From Prochlorococcus sp. AG-418-G18 (lineage in GTDB: Bacteria; Cyanobacteriota; Cyanobacteriia; PCC-6307; Cyanobiaceae), in contig QCLX01000009.1 in NCBI GenBank assembly GCA_003214215.1, positions 1-46,706 on the forward strand: 46,706 nt of DNA, given 5' to 3'. The position numbers and the translations under genes are program-made. The stretch's first letter is position 1, and the number at the start of each line of letters is the position of its first letter. The notes beneath the pieces are model-generated. The model worked only from the letters and a program-made list of their open reading frames with translations, had not been told where the DNA came from and made no database searches. This document shows positions 27,915 through 37,130 of this stretch, one piece after another.

Positions 27915-28493
27915 ATTACTGATATTTGAATAATAGATGCAAAATTAAAAAAAAAACTCAAATTTAAGGTTTCACTAATCAACTTTATTAGATCTTGGAT
28001 GGTATAAATTTTCTAATTAATTGCAATTTATTCACCCATCGGCTCAGTGCATAGAGGGATTTAGAGAGAAAGTTTAATAATGAGAAAACCAGATTTTTCT
28101 TGATTTCAAAATAAAAATCATGCTTTTTCATGTGATGAGAAGGAAATATATTTGAAAATTAATAAAACATAATAAATACTTCAAATTCTTAACTTTATGA
28201 CCCTTTGACATTTCTCCGTTTGATAAATCAAGTTAGATTTTTTAATGCTAAATCTAGTGTTACCAACGGTTTTAGCTGTTTTCTGATTAAAGACGCTATT
28301 TTTTTACAAGAAAAATATGTCGCTATAAAAATAAATATTTTAGCTAAAAATGTCCCTAAAATTTGTATAAAGCTTTGCGCCGCCGGCATTTTCGGTTGCC
28401 GTATTTGTATTTGCTCCATATGATATGCAAGTTCGAGGTTTTTAGGCTTGATTAAAACTCTTGTCTCTAAATCTCTGCTTTACAAACAATTCA
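27915..28493. other. Long spacer between glgX and hup; no convincing gene
   Basis: This 579-bp spacer is unusually long for the window. Both flanking genes are transcribed outward, so their promoters are expected here. Two overlapping short frames occupy 28205-28423. One is on the plus strand (72 codons from TTG, C-terminus rich in Cys). The other is on the minus strand (28228-28419, 63 codons from ATG, one hydrophobic stretch). Neither resembles a family I know and they exclude each other. A local GC-rich patch, 28376-28400, includes GCGCCGCCGGC and a 5-bp hairpin CGGCA/TGCCG. I see no tRNA, terminator or clear promoter. Confidence 0.5.
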
Positions 28494-28769
28494 ATGAACA
28501 AAGCTGATTTAGTTAATCTTGTTGCTGCTCGTACAGAGCTCACAAAAACGGATGTTTCTTTAGTTGTTGATGCAGCTATTGAAACTATTGTTGATTCAGT
28601 AGTGGAAGGCAAAAAAGTCTCCATACTAGGATTTGGTTCTTTCGAACCAAGAGATCGTTCTGCAAGACAGGGATTAAACCCTAAGACAGGCGAAAAAATA
28701 GCAATACCTGCTAAAAGAGTTCCAACTTTCTCAGCGGGTAAACTTTTTAAGGATAGAGTTCAAGGTTAA
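28494..28769 (+). CDS. hup: DNA-binding protein HU
   Basis: HU is the small histone-like protein that bends and compacts DNA. From ATG 28494 the product has 91 residues, starting M-N-K-A-D-L-V-N-L-V-A. It has the HU/IHF signature G-F-G-S-F-E-P-R-D-R-S-A-R-Q-G (about 46-60) and the DNA-inserting P of the N-P-K-T-G-E beta arm. In-frame sequence upstream to 28461 lacks similarity and is excluded. There is no obvious Shine-Dalgarno sequence. A strong terminator follows 31 bp after the stop, so the gene is probably monocistronic. Confidence 0.97.
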   Translation: MNKADLVNLVAARTELTKTDVSLVVDAAIETIVDSVVEGKKVSILGFGSFEPRDRSARQGLNPKTGEKIAIPAKRVPTFSAGKLFKDRVQG

Positions 28770-28800
28770 ACTTTTTAATCTATTTCTTTCTTTAATATCA

Positions 28801-28829
28801 AGGTGCTCTTATAGAGCATCTTTTTTTTT
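28801..28829 (+). terminator. Rho-independent terminator of hup
   Basis: Arms AGGTGCTC (28801-28808) and GAGCATCT (28814-28821) form an 8-bp stem (one G-U) with loop TTATA, followed by a run of T to 28829. Stem, loop and T-run on the plus strand are those of an intrinsic terminator. Confidence 0.92.
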
Positions 28830-28909
28830 CTGAATTTCAATAAAATGCTATTAGCTCAATGACCAAAACTCTTAACCAAGTATCTCAAATTTTGAAGTCT
28901 TAAGAAGTA

Positions 28910-29221
28910 ATGAAACGTTTAACTTTTTTATTCCTAAAATTTTTATTTGTATCTAATTTTGTTATGGCAGAAACAATACCAACAAAATCAAAAATTATAA
29001 AAGAATCTAGTGATTGTATTAAATATTCTCAGCCCCATGTTTGTAAGGAGTTAGTTTCTGAAATAGAAAAACTTCAGTTAGTTGTATTTGACCAAAATAG
29101 ATTCAAATGTCAATCAAGTTTATTGGGGATGCAGTCGGCAATTATTGAAGCTTATTTTTTAAGAAATTTCTCAAATGAGAGAATTTCATTTATGATCCCA
29201 CATGTGATTAAAAATTGTTAA
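28910..29221 (+). CDS. Small secreted protein with four cysteines, unknown function
   Basis: The 103-residue product has a clear signal peptide (basic M-K-R, hydrophobic core, cleavage after F-V-M-A near residue 20). The mature part of about 83 residues has four cysteines (C36, C45, C67, C103), suitable for two disulfides, and is otherwise helical. I do not recognise a family. It starts a run of small genes (28910-29835) on the plus strand; the next start is 54 bp away. Confidence 0.7.
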   Translation: MKRLTFLFLKFLFVSNFVMAETIPTKSKIIKESSDCIKYSQPHVCKELVSEIEKLQLVVFDQNRFKCQSSLLGMQSAIIEAYFLRNFSNERISFMIPHVIKNC

Positions 29222-29275
29222 TTATAGAAAAATTTCATATTTTTGGAATATTATAAATTTGGATTTTAAGTTTTA

Positions 29276-29521
29276 ATGGTTAAAGGTTTCTCTGATAATG
29301 AAGTTAAAAATGATACTGAAATAAAAGAATCAAAAAAAGAAAAAAAGGGCTTAGCAGCTTTTCTTAAAGGCAAGAAATTTACTTACACTTTGCCAGGTAA
29401 AAAACAAATAAATATTTTTGGATCAATAGTATTAGGCTTAAATATGATTTTAATATTGCTAGTCATCCTTTATTTAAAGAATCAAGAATTCCATGACTTT
29501 GTTTTTAATGTTGGTCGTTAA
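29276..29521 (+). CDS. Small single-pass membrane protein, unknown function
   Basis: The 81-residue protein has a charged N-terminal half (Lys/Glu-rich, with G-L-A-A-F-L-K-G-K-K), then one strong transmembrane segment (about 46-67) and a short polar tail. With the positively charged side before the segment, the N-terminus is probably cytoplasmic. No family is recognised. It sits between two other small plus-strand genes with spacers of about 55 bp. Confidence 0.65.
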   Translation: MVKGFSDNEVKNDTEIKESKKEKKGLAAFLKGKKFTYTLPGKKQINIFGSIVLGLNMILILLVILYLKNQEFHDFVFNVGR

Positions 29522-29577
29522 ATATTTTTAGATCAAAAAAATTTTTTAAATGATATATTTAAATTTTAGAATTTTTT

Positions 29578-29835
29578 ATGAAGGTAATTAATTTAGTTTT
29601 TCAAGTATTTTTTTTGTTAGTAACCCTTCTATCTTTAATATATTTTTTAACAGGTTATGACTCTGCTTTTGAGGCAGACCAGAACTGTCATTCATATCTT
29701 TCAAGTTACGATAATCTATCTGGAAATTATGGTTGTGATCATGATACAGAGACACATCAGTGGATACTTTATGAGTCAAATGAGAGAAAAGAACCAGCTA
29801 AAATTATTAAGAAATTTAGGTACAAATTTTTATAA
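29578..29835 (+). CDS. Small membrane-anchored protein, unknown function
   Basis: The 85-residue product has a hydrophobic N-terminal segment (about 5-24) that is either a signal anchor or signal peptide. A polar domain follows with two cysteines (C37 and C53) and the run C-D-H-D-T-E-T-H-Q-W, whose Asp/Glu/His residues could bind metal (inference only). A basic tail ends the protein. No family is recognised. Its 3' end overlaps the next, convergent gene by 6 bp. Confidence 0.6.
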   Translation: MKVINLVFQVFFLLVTLLSLIYFLTGYDSAFEADQNCHSYLSSYDNLSGNYGCDHDTETHQWILYESNERKEPAKIIKKFRYKFL

Positions 29836-30042
29836 ATCAAATTTTTTATAAAAAAACTTTGCACTTATTATTGATATTATTGCTGTAATTGTAAAAGTAA
29901 GATACTGATATATGCTTCCTTCTAAGTAAATTTTATTTTTATAAAGAGGATAATCTATGAAAGAACCTAAGGTTCCCCAAATTATTACCCATAAAGATAT
30001 GTATAGGATTACTTTTATTGAATTAGATTTTTTTTCTTCCAT
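29830..30042 (-). CDS. Small two-helix membrane protein, unknown function
   Basis: The 70-residue protein has two hydrophobic helices (about 10-28 and 45-63) joined by a short loop with Y-P-L-Y-K, and a basic C-terminus. It lies 2 bp downstream of the Hli gene on the same strand and is probably cotranscribed with it. That suggests, without proving it, a role in thylakoid or light-stress responses. No family is recognised. Confidence 0.6.
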   Translation of the reverse strand: MEEKKSNSIKVILYISLWVIIWGTLGSFIDYPLYKNKIYLEGSIYQYLTFTITAIISIISAKFFYKKFDL

Positions 30043-30044
30043 TG

Positions 30045-30290
30045 TTAATTGATACCAAAAATTGAGGAAGTCACAGGTCTGCCGCTAAAAACCAACTCGG
30101 TTAATATGAGCATTAAGAAGCCGATCATCGCTGCTCTACCATTGACTAGCTCAGCGCTGCTATTAAATCCAAATACATTCTTTACTTCATCCCCCTGATT
30201 GTCTACCCATTTTGAGTATTCATTATCAGTAGATGATTTATTATTAAAAACATCATTTTGATTTTCCATTGGAGAGTCTTTTTCTGGCAT
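30045..30290 (-). CDS. hli: High-light-inducible protein (Hli, one-helix CAB-like)
   Basis: Hli proteins are single-helix relatives of plant light-harvesting proteins that bind chlorophyll and carotenoid and protect photosystems under stress. The signature E-L-V-N-G-R-A-A-M-I-G-F lies at about residues 47-58, followed by a hydrophobic helix and a short C-terminus. The 40-residue leader is polar and acidic. Starts at 30290 (81 aa) or at the second ATG, 30269 (74 aa), are both possible. The gene is followed after 2 bp by a small membrane-protein gene. Confidence 0.93.
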   Translation of the reverse strand: MPEKDSPMENQNDVFNNKSSTDNEYSKWVDNQGDEVKNVFGFNSSAELVNGRAAMIGFLMLILTELVFSGRPVTSSIFGIN

Positions 30291-30342
30291 AGAGTCTTTT
30301 TTTTATTTATATTAATAATTTTTAAACTAATCTATCATTAAA

Positions 30343-32369
<2,027 letters not shown>

Positions 32370-32452
32370 TTAATATTTTAGACATTAAAGGTGTAAATAA
32401 ACCAATTAATTTTTAATTTAAAAATGAAAATTAAAAAATTTATTTTGAAAAT

Positions 32453-33064
32453 TCAAGACTGATTTGCTTCGCTTGGATGTGATATTACTCTATCAATCAG
32501 GCCATAGTTTTTTGCCTCTTCTGCGCTTAGAAAATAATCTCTATCAGTATCTTTTTCAATTTTTTCGAATGATTGGCCTGTCATATCTGCCATAGACATG
32601 TTTAACATATCTTTTATTCTTAAAATTTCCTTAGCCTCTATTTCAATATCACTTGCTTGACGTTGAGAAGTTCCTCCAAGGGGTTGATGAATCATTATTC
32701 TGCTGTGGGGTAAAGCCACTCTTTTGCCTTTGGTGCCAGCAGCCAATAGAAATGCACCCATGGAGGCTGCTAGGCCTACACATATGGTTACAACATCACT
32801 TTTTACGTATTTAATAGTGTCGTATATAGCCAAGCCAGCAGTAACTGATCCTCCTGGGCTATTTATATATAGATAGATAGGTTTGGAATTGTCATCAGAA
32901 TCAAGATAAAGCATCTGAGCAACTAGACTATTCGCAATACCATCATTAACTTCTTGTCCAAGAAAAAGAATTCTTTCAACCCCTAGTCTTGTGTATATGT
33001 CAACCCATCTTTCGTATTGACTTCCAGGAAGTCTGTATGGCACGCTTGGAGTTCCTATTGGCAT
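32453..33064 (-). CDS. clpP: ATP-dependent Clp protease proteolytic subunit (ClpP3-type)
   Basis: This is a catalytic Clp protease subunit. The 203-residue protein has the nucleophile Ser in A-A-S-M-G-A-F, His in M-I-H-Q-P-L and the triad Asp in D-T-D-R-D-Y-F-L-S, so all three residues are present. It lies 26 bp downstream of clpR. In cyanobacteria clpR and clpP3 form an operon whose products assemble a mixed ClpP3/ClpR ring that works with ClpC; by position this is ClpP3. Confidence 0.95.
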   Translation of the reverse strand: MPIGTPSVPYRLPGSQYERWVDIYTRLGVERILFLGQEVNDGIANSLVAQMLYLDSDDNSKPIYLYINSPGGSVTAGLAIYDTIKYVKSDVVTICVGLAASMGAFLLAAGTKGKRVALPHSRIMIHQPLGGTSQRQASDIEIEAKEILRIKDMLNMSMADMTGQSFEKIEKDTDRDYFLSAEEAKNYGLIDRVISHPSEANQS

Positions 33065-33090
33065 GATTTTAAAGTAGTTGTTTGTGAATG

Positions 33091-33753
33091 TTAAATTTTA
33101 TTTGGTAAATCTTTTTGACTTGTGAGTATTCTATCGATAACTCCATAATCTAAAGCTTCTTGAGGGTTGAGATAACTCATCCTGTCTGAGTCTTTAGAGA
33201 GTTCTTCAATAGTCTTACCTGTATTACGAGATAGAATCTCCAACATAGATTTTTTATTTTTCAAAACTTCTTCAGCTCTTATTTGGATATCGGTTGCTTG
33301 ACCTCTTGCTCCACTTATAGGCTGATGTAAAACAATAGAGGCGTGTGGAAGAGCGGCTCTATGCCCCTTTGTGCCTGATGAAAGAATAACTGCTGCAGTC
33401 CCCATTGCTTGTCCGATGCAGATTGTATGCACAGGAGGCTTGATGTAGCTAATTGTATCGCAAATAGCGAAAGCTTCTGTTTCGAAACCAACTGCATCCC
33501 CTGTATACCAACTTGTTCCTGTTGAATTTATATAGAAAAAGATAGGTTTTTCTGGATCATCAAACTCTAGATAGAGAAGTTGAGCAATGATAAGCTCAGT
33601 AACATCCATGCCTAGTTGTCTTTTTGCATCATCATCTGAAAATAATGGTAAACCAAGATAGACGATTCTCTCTTTCAGTAAAAGAGAGGGGAGATCAGGG
33701 GGTGGGGTCCTCATAACGGTGTTTTCGCCGTAATAAGGAGCAGATACAGTCAT
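33091..33753 (-). CDS. clpR: ClpR, non-catalytic Clp protease subunit
   Basis: This ClpP-like protein (220 aa from ATG 33753; a GTG at 33762 would add three) lacks an intact triad. Where ClpP has A-A-S-M-G-A, it has Q-A-M-G-T-A, so the nucleophile Ser is Gly. The triad Asp is Met (D-R-M-S-Y versus D-R-D-Y-F). The His in L-H-Q-P is kept. It also has the ClpR-type insertion [11 protein letters not shown] between the first strands. These features define cyanobacterial ClpR, a structural partner of ClpP3 encoded just downstream. Confidence 0.95.
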   Translation of the reverse strand: MTVSAPYYGENTVMRTPPPDLPSLLLKERIVYLGLPLFSDDDAKRQLGMDVTELIIAQLLYLEFDDPEKPIFFYINSTGTSWYTGDAVGFETEAFAICDTISYIKPPVHTICIGQAMGTAAVILSSGTKGHRAALPHASIVLHQPISGARGQATDIQIRAEEVLKNKKSMLEILSRNTGKTIEELSKDSDRMSYLNPQEALDYGVIDRILTSQKDLPNKI

Positions 33754-33793
33754 TTGTATCACAAAATTAAGATTGATTTGATTCTAGCTAGAT

Positions 33794-34903
33794 TTAGCCC
33801 TGTGTCGCTGGTGATTTAAAAGATTTGTTTGACTCAGAATTATTTATTAGTTTTCCAAAGACCATTCTTCCAGTAGGAGTTTGTAATGCTCCTGTAATGA
33901 CAATGTCTAATCTGCTTCCTACAAAATTCTTTGCCTCATCAATAACCACCATAGTTCCGTCATCTAAATATCCAATACCTTGCATTTTTTCTTTGCCTTC
34001 TCTAACAATTTTTATATTAAGTGATTCTCCTGGCTGTACTTCTGGCCTAAGAGCAATAACCAAATCACTCAAATTCATAACTTTTAATTCTTTGACTTCA
34101 GCAATCTGAGAAAGATTATAATCAGCTGTAATTAAAGTTCCTGTCATATCCTCAGTAATTTTCAAGAGTTTTTCATCTACTCCATTACCTTCATACTTTG
34201 TTGGGTTTATTACAAGTCTTCTACCATATAAATCCCTTAATTCTTTCAATAACTTAAGACCTCTTCTACCTTTTGACCTTTTTTCATTACTGCTTGAATC
34301 TGCTAAAGTTTGCAATTCATCAATTACACTTTGAGCAACAATTAATTGCCCTTCTAATAAACCACAACTTAATAGGCCATTGATTCTGCCATCAATAATT
34401 ACGCTGGTATCAAGAATCTTTGGACTTGCGGCAGGGAGTATTCCTTCATTGACTAGATATGCATCAGTATTATTTGGATTGAATAATCTCAATAATGTCC
34501 TTCCATGAGTATCTGCCAGCTTATAACCAAGCACACCAAAGAAAATATTGCTTAATATAGCTGCTAAGGGTTTTGCAAAAAAAACTTCTCTAGGGAAGGG
34601 AATTAATAGTATTGGAGCAAGTAAGAGATTCGCAACAAGTAATCCTAAAATTAATCCAACAGACCTACTTATTAATAAGTCGGTAGGCATTGTTCTTATT
34701 TGATCAAGAAAAGTCTTTCTAAGTTGGAGGAATACAAAACCAGCTGCTAATCCTATAAAAAGACCTATTATCGCTAAAACAATTCTAAAACCTTCCACAT
34801 TAGACACCTGTTTTAGTATGTCTACTGGCAACAAATCAACCCCAAGCCATCCTGAAGCAGCCCCAGACAATACAAATAAAATTAATACTAAGATATCTGT
34901 CAT
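33794..34903 (-). CDS. PIN/TRAM-domain membrane protein (YacL-like)
   Basis: The 369-residue protein has four hydrophobic segments in its first 135 residues. A PIN nuclease-like domain starts at I-L-D-T-S-V-I-I-D-G-R-I (about 160), with later acidic residues in T-A-D-Y-N-L-S. A C-terminal TRAM domain (about 285-345) includes the P-G-E-S-L-N-I-K-I-V-R-E-G-K-E segment. This is the YacL architecture, found widely in Firmicutes and cyanobacteria. A membrane-attached RNase is inferred, but the substrate is unknown. It lies 41 bp upstream of clpR on the same strand. Confidence 0.88.
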   Translation of the reverse strand: MTDILVLILFVLSGAASGWLGVDLLPVDILKQVSNVEGFRIVLAIIGLFIGLAAGFVFLQLRKTFLDQIRTMPTDLLISRSVGLILGLLVANLLLAPILLIPFPREVFFAKPLAAILSNIFFGVLGYKLADTHGRTLLRLFNPNNTDAYLVNEGILPAASPKILDTSVIIDGRINGLLSCGLLEGQLIVAQSVIDELQTLADSSSNEKRSKGRRGLKLLKELRDLYGRRLVINPTKYEGNGVDEKLLKITEDMTGTLITADYNLSQIAEVKELKVMNLSDLVIALRPEVQPGESLNIKIVREGKEKMQGIGYLDDGTMVVIDEAKNFVGSRLDIVITGALQTPTGRMVFGKLINNSESNKSFKSPATQG

Positions 34904-34999
34904 ATCTATAATCTACTAGGATTTATTAATTGAGTAAATAAGGATTTTATTTTTTTAGATCCTTAATACTTTTTTGGAGCTTAAAAATGTATTTAGATT

Positions 35000-36154
35000 A
35001 TGAATAAGTTTCCAAGAAGTGCTTATGTGCACATCCCTTTTTGCCACAGAAGGTGCTTTTATTGCGATTTTGCAGTTATTCCACTAGGAAACAAAGTTGA
35101 AACTTTAAATGGCTATGGAAGTAAAACTGTTAAAGAATATTTGCACTTTTTATACAAAGAAATATTGTCAATTAAGCATAAAGCACCTCTATCGACAATT
35201 TATATAGGCGGCGGTACCCCATCAATCTTGGATCCCCAACAAATTAAAGAGTTAATTGATCTTTTTAAAGAAAATTATGGAGTTGACAATGGTGCTGAAA
35301 TCACTATGGAGGTTGACCCAGCAAGTTTTAACCAAGAAGATCTTTGTGGATTCATTAATGCTGGAATAAATAGATTTAGTCTCGGAGTGCAAAGTTTTAA
35401 TAATGATATACTTCAGAATTCAGGCAGGAGGCATTTTAGAGACGATGCTGAAAAATCTTGTTTATGGTTGAAGAAAGTATTTGATACTGGGCTAATAAAA
35501 AGCTGGAGCTTAGATTTAATTCAAAACTTACCACTTAGTGGATATAAAGAATGGCAAAATGACTTGAATAAAGCAATAACATTTTTACCGCCTCATATTT
35601 CCATTTACGATTTAAATATTGAAAATGGAACTGTTTTTAAAAGATTAGTTGATTTAGGGAAATTAAAAGTTCCAAGTGATGAAGAGGCTTTTAGCAATAG
35701 TGAACTAACTCATTTAATTTTAAAAAACTCAGGGTACTCAAGATATGAAATCTCAAACTATTGTCTTCCAAGGCATCAATCGAGACATAATAGAGTTTAT
35801 TGGAGTGGCTTTGGCTGGTGGAGTTTTGGTCAAGGTTCCACTAGTTCACCTTGGGGGGAAAAGTTAACTAGACCAAGAGTTAGTAAAGAATATAAAGAAT
35901 GGGTAATTAGGCAATACGAAGTTAATTTAGATTCATCCCTAATTAATGAGAATTTTGTCTATAAAGAACTTGATGAGAAAATAATGTTGGGCTTGAGACT
36001 CAAAGAGGGTATAGACCTCTATGAAGTGTTTAAAGAACAAAACTGGGAAAATAAAAAATTTGAAAATAACTTTATTAAATTGCTTGAAGAATGGAAAAAA
36101 TTTCTTGAAAGTGGACTATTAGTGAGGAAGGGTAATAGATTCTTTTTTAAGTGA
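35000..36154 (+). CDS. hemW: Radical SAM heme chaperone HemW (HemN-like)
   Basis: The 384-residue protein starts with S-A-Y-V-H-I-P-F and has the radical SAM cluster motif C15-x3-C19-x2-C22, then G-G-G-T-P-S and the V-Q-S-F-N segment. These features fit HemW, the heme-chaperone relative of oxygen-independent coproporphyrinogen oxidase. True HemN usually has an extra N-terminal region and another Cys in C-x-x-C-x-C form, which are not seen here. It is divergent from the PIN/TRAM gene across 96 bp. A terminator-like hairpin lies about 50 bp downstream. Confidence 0.9.
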   Translation: MNKFPRSAYVHIPFCHRRCFYCDFAVIPLGNKVETLNGYGSKTVKEYLHFLYKEILSIKHKAPLSTIYIGGGTPSILDPQQIKELIDLFKENYGVDNGAEITMEVDPASFNQEDLCGFINAGINRFSLGVQSFNNDILQNSGRRHFRDDAEKSCLWLKKVFDTGLIKSWSLDLIQNLPLSGYKEWQNDLNKAITFLPPHISIYDLNIENGTVFKRLVDLGKLKVPSDEEAFSNSELTHLILKNSGYSRYEISNYCLPRHQSRHNRVYWSGFGWWSFGQGSTSSPWGEKLTRPRVSKEYKEWVIRQYEVNLDSSLINENFVYKELDEKIMLGLRLKEGIDLYEVFKEQNWENKKFENNFIKLLEEWKKFLESGLLVRKGNRFFFK

Positions 36155-36204
36155 GCCTAGAGGGATGGAGCTAAGCAATCAAATTCTTATTTCCATGTTT
36201 AAGT

Positions 36205-36244
36205 GGTGGGATGAGATTGATCAAGACTAATCCCCCCCCTTTTT
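36205..36244 (+). terminator. Probable intrinsic terminator downstream of hemW
   Basis: GGGAT (36208-36212) pairs with ATCCC (36230-36234), continued inward by AG/CT after one mismatch. The loop is 11 nt. A run of C follows the stem and then five T. The G-rich outer arm could pair in several registers with the C-run. This is the first terminator-like structure after the hemW stop. Confidence 0.5.
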
Positions 36245-36354
36245 GTGGTATAGCTAAAACCATTGATATCACTTGCTTTATGAAAATTTAAGATAATAAA
36301 ATAAATTCTCTTAAAAACTTCTTTTACAAAAGGTAAAGCAAATATACGTAATAA

Positions 36355-36403
36355 AAATGATTGACAGTCGATCTAACATAGAGAGGGAAACACCCTCTTT
36401 TTT
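36355..36403 (+). ncRNA. Candidate small RNA ending in a strong terminator
   Basis: At 36359-36373 the segment GATTGACAGTCGATC can form a 6-bp hairpin. A short unpaired stretch follows, then an intrinsic terminator: AGAGAGGG (36380-36387, with G-U) pairs with CCCTCTTT across loop AAACA, ending in six T (to 36403). Because another terminator-like hairpin closes hemW about 140 nt upstream, a separate short transcript is plausible. The 5' end is a guess; TAATAA at 36349-36354 is a possible -10 box but the -35 match is poor. The terminator itself is convincing; the RNA gene is inference. Confidence 0.35.
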
Positions 36404-36464
36404 AATGGATAAAAGATTTATTGCTGAAAAGATAATGACCCTAATTATTTCTTTAATTGGGTAA

Positions 36465-36770
36465 ATGAAACGCTTACTTCTGCCTATAGGTTTTATTTCA
36501 GGAATACCTTTTTTAATTCCTTTTTCAAACTATATCTATGTAGGAATTATTCTTTTCAATTTACGTTTTTTTTCATGGTGGGTAAATGCTTTACTGGCTT
36601 TTTGGGCTTACGTAACAGTAATGGGAAATGATGGTGCCAGAGAAATGCTTAAAGAAGAATTATATAAAAAAGGACTAACTGCTGAACTTGGTATTAATAC
36701 ATTAGTTTTTAATTTATTGAGATTTCCATTCCCAATTGCAGCTATATATGCCATTAAAAAATCATTATGA
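36465..36770 (+). CDS. Small membrane protein, unknown function
   Basis: The 101-residue protein has hydrophobic segments at about 5-32 and 38-52, and a third near 80-96, separated by a charged stretch (G-A-R-E-M-L-K-E-E-L-Y-K-K). I do not recognise a family. Its stop overlaps the start of the next gene by 4 bp (ATGA type), so the two are translationally coupled. A terminator 62 bp upstream means it needs its own promoter or readthrough. Confidence 0.65.
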   Translation: MKRLLLPIGFISGIPFLIPFSNYIYVGIILFNLRFFSWWVNALLAFWAYVTVMGNDGAREMLKEELYKKGLTAELGINTLVFNLLRFPFPIAAIYAIKKSL

Positions 36771-37036
36771 AAATTATTATTGGAATAATTATTGGATTTG
36801 CAGGGATTTGGTGGTTTTTCCCTACAAAGGATGATATCTGCCATAGATATCTTGACGGCAGATATTCTTATAAAACAGCAAGATCAAAATTAATTGGAGC
36901 TGGAGAAAGATATGGAAGTGAATTTGGTTTAATTGATAATTGCAGAAGATATATCCCATACGTTGATCCAAATAAACTTATAACTAATAAAGAAGGTTTT
37001 TGGGATTCTTTTTATAATGAACATATTCAAAATTAA
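36767..37036 (+). CDS. Small membrane-anchored protein, unknown function
   Basis: The 89-residue protein has an N-terminal hydrophobic segment (about 2-18, I-I-I-G-I-I-I-G-F-A-G-I-W-W-F) followed by a soluble domain. The soluble part has two Cys (C25, C49) and many Tyr/Arg residues, e.g. H-R-Y-L-D-G-R-Y-S-Y. No family is recognised. It overlaps the preceding small gene by 4 bp and converges on panB with a 94-bp spacer in which I see no clear terminator. Confidence 0.6.
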   Translation: MKIIIGIIIGFAGIWWFFPTKDDICHRYLDGRYSYKTARSKLIGAGERYGSEFGLIDNCRRYIPYVDPNKLITNKEGFWDSFYNEHIQN

Positions 37037-37130
37037 AAAATGGAACGCTTCCTAGATAATTAATATCCTTATGAATTATTGCTAGAACTAAGGTCTCAGA
37101 GAATCGCTACTTATGACAAAATGTAGGTGA

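Larger units (their letters stand above)
36155..36464. other. 310-bp spacer with two terminator-like hairpins and very short frames
   Basis: Between hemW and the small membrane-protein gene lie two stem-loops followed by T-runs, at about 36205-36244 and 36380-36403, both on the plus strand. Two tiny frames occur. One (36165-36230) encodes 21 residues ending F-K-W-W-D-E-I-D-Q-D and overlaps the first hairpin. The other (36405-36464) encodes 19 residues, and its TAA directly abuts the ATG of the next gene in the same frame. Neither frame is supported beyond being open. The interval between the hairpins is a candidate small-RNA locus. Confidence 0.5.

Noticed and set aside
28228-28419. 63-codon minus-strand frame in the spacer before hup
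   Set aside because: It overlaps an equally open plus-strand frame and shows no recognisable family; not listed as a gene, only noted as a spacer feature.
28461-28493. Eleven extra N-terminal residues for HU
   Set aside because: They precede the conserved M-N-K-A-D-L start of HU and use a TTG; the ATG at 28494 is the standard start.
32411-32436. Perfect 9-bp AT-only inverted repeat between clpP3 and ilvC
   Set aside because: With only A and T in the arms it would be a weak hairpin, expected by chance in this AT-rich spacer; not called a terminator.
35000-36154. HemN (oxygen-independent coproporphyrinogen oxidase)
   Set aside because: Length and N-terminus fit HemW better: the cluster motif C-x3-C-x2-C starts at residue 15 and the extra N-terminal region and fourth Cys of HemN are missing.
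36355-36403. Yfr1 small RNA
   Set aside because: The characteristic unpaired CTCCTCACAC element of Yfr1 is absent, so the candidate RNA here is not Yfr1.
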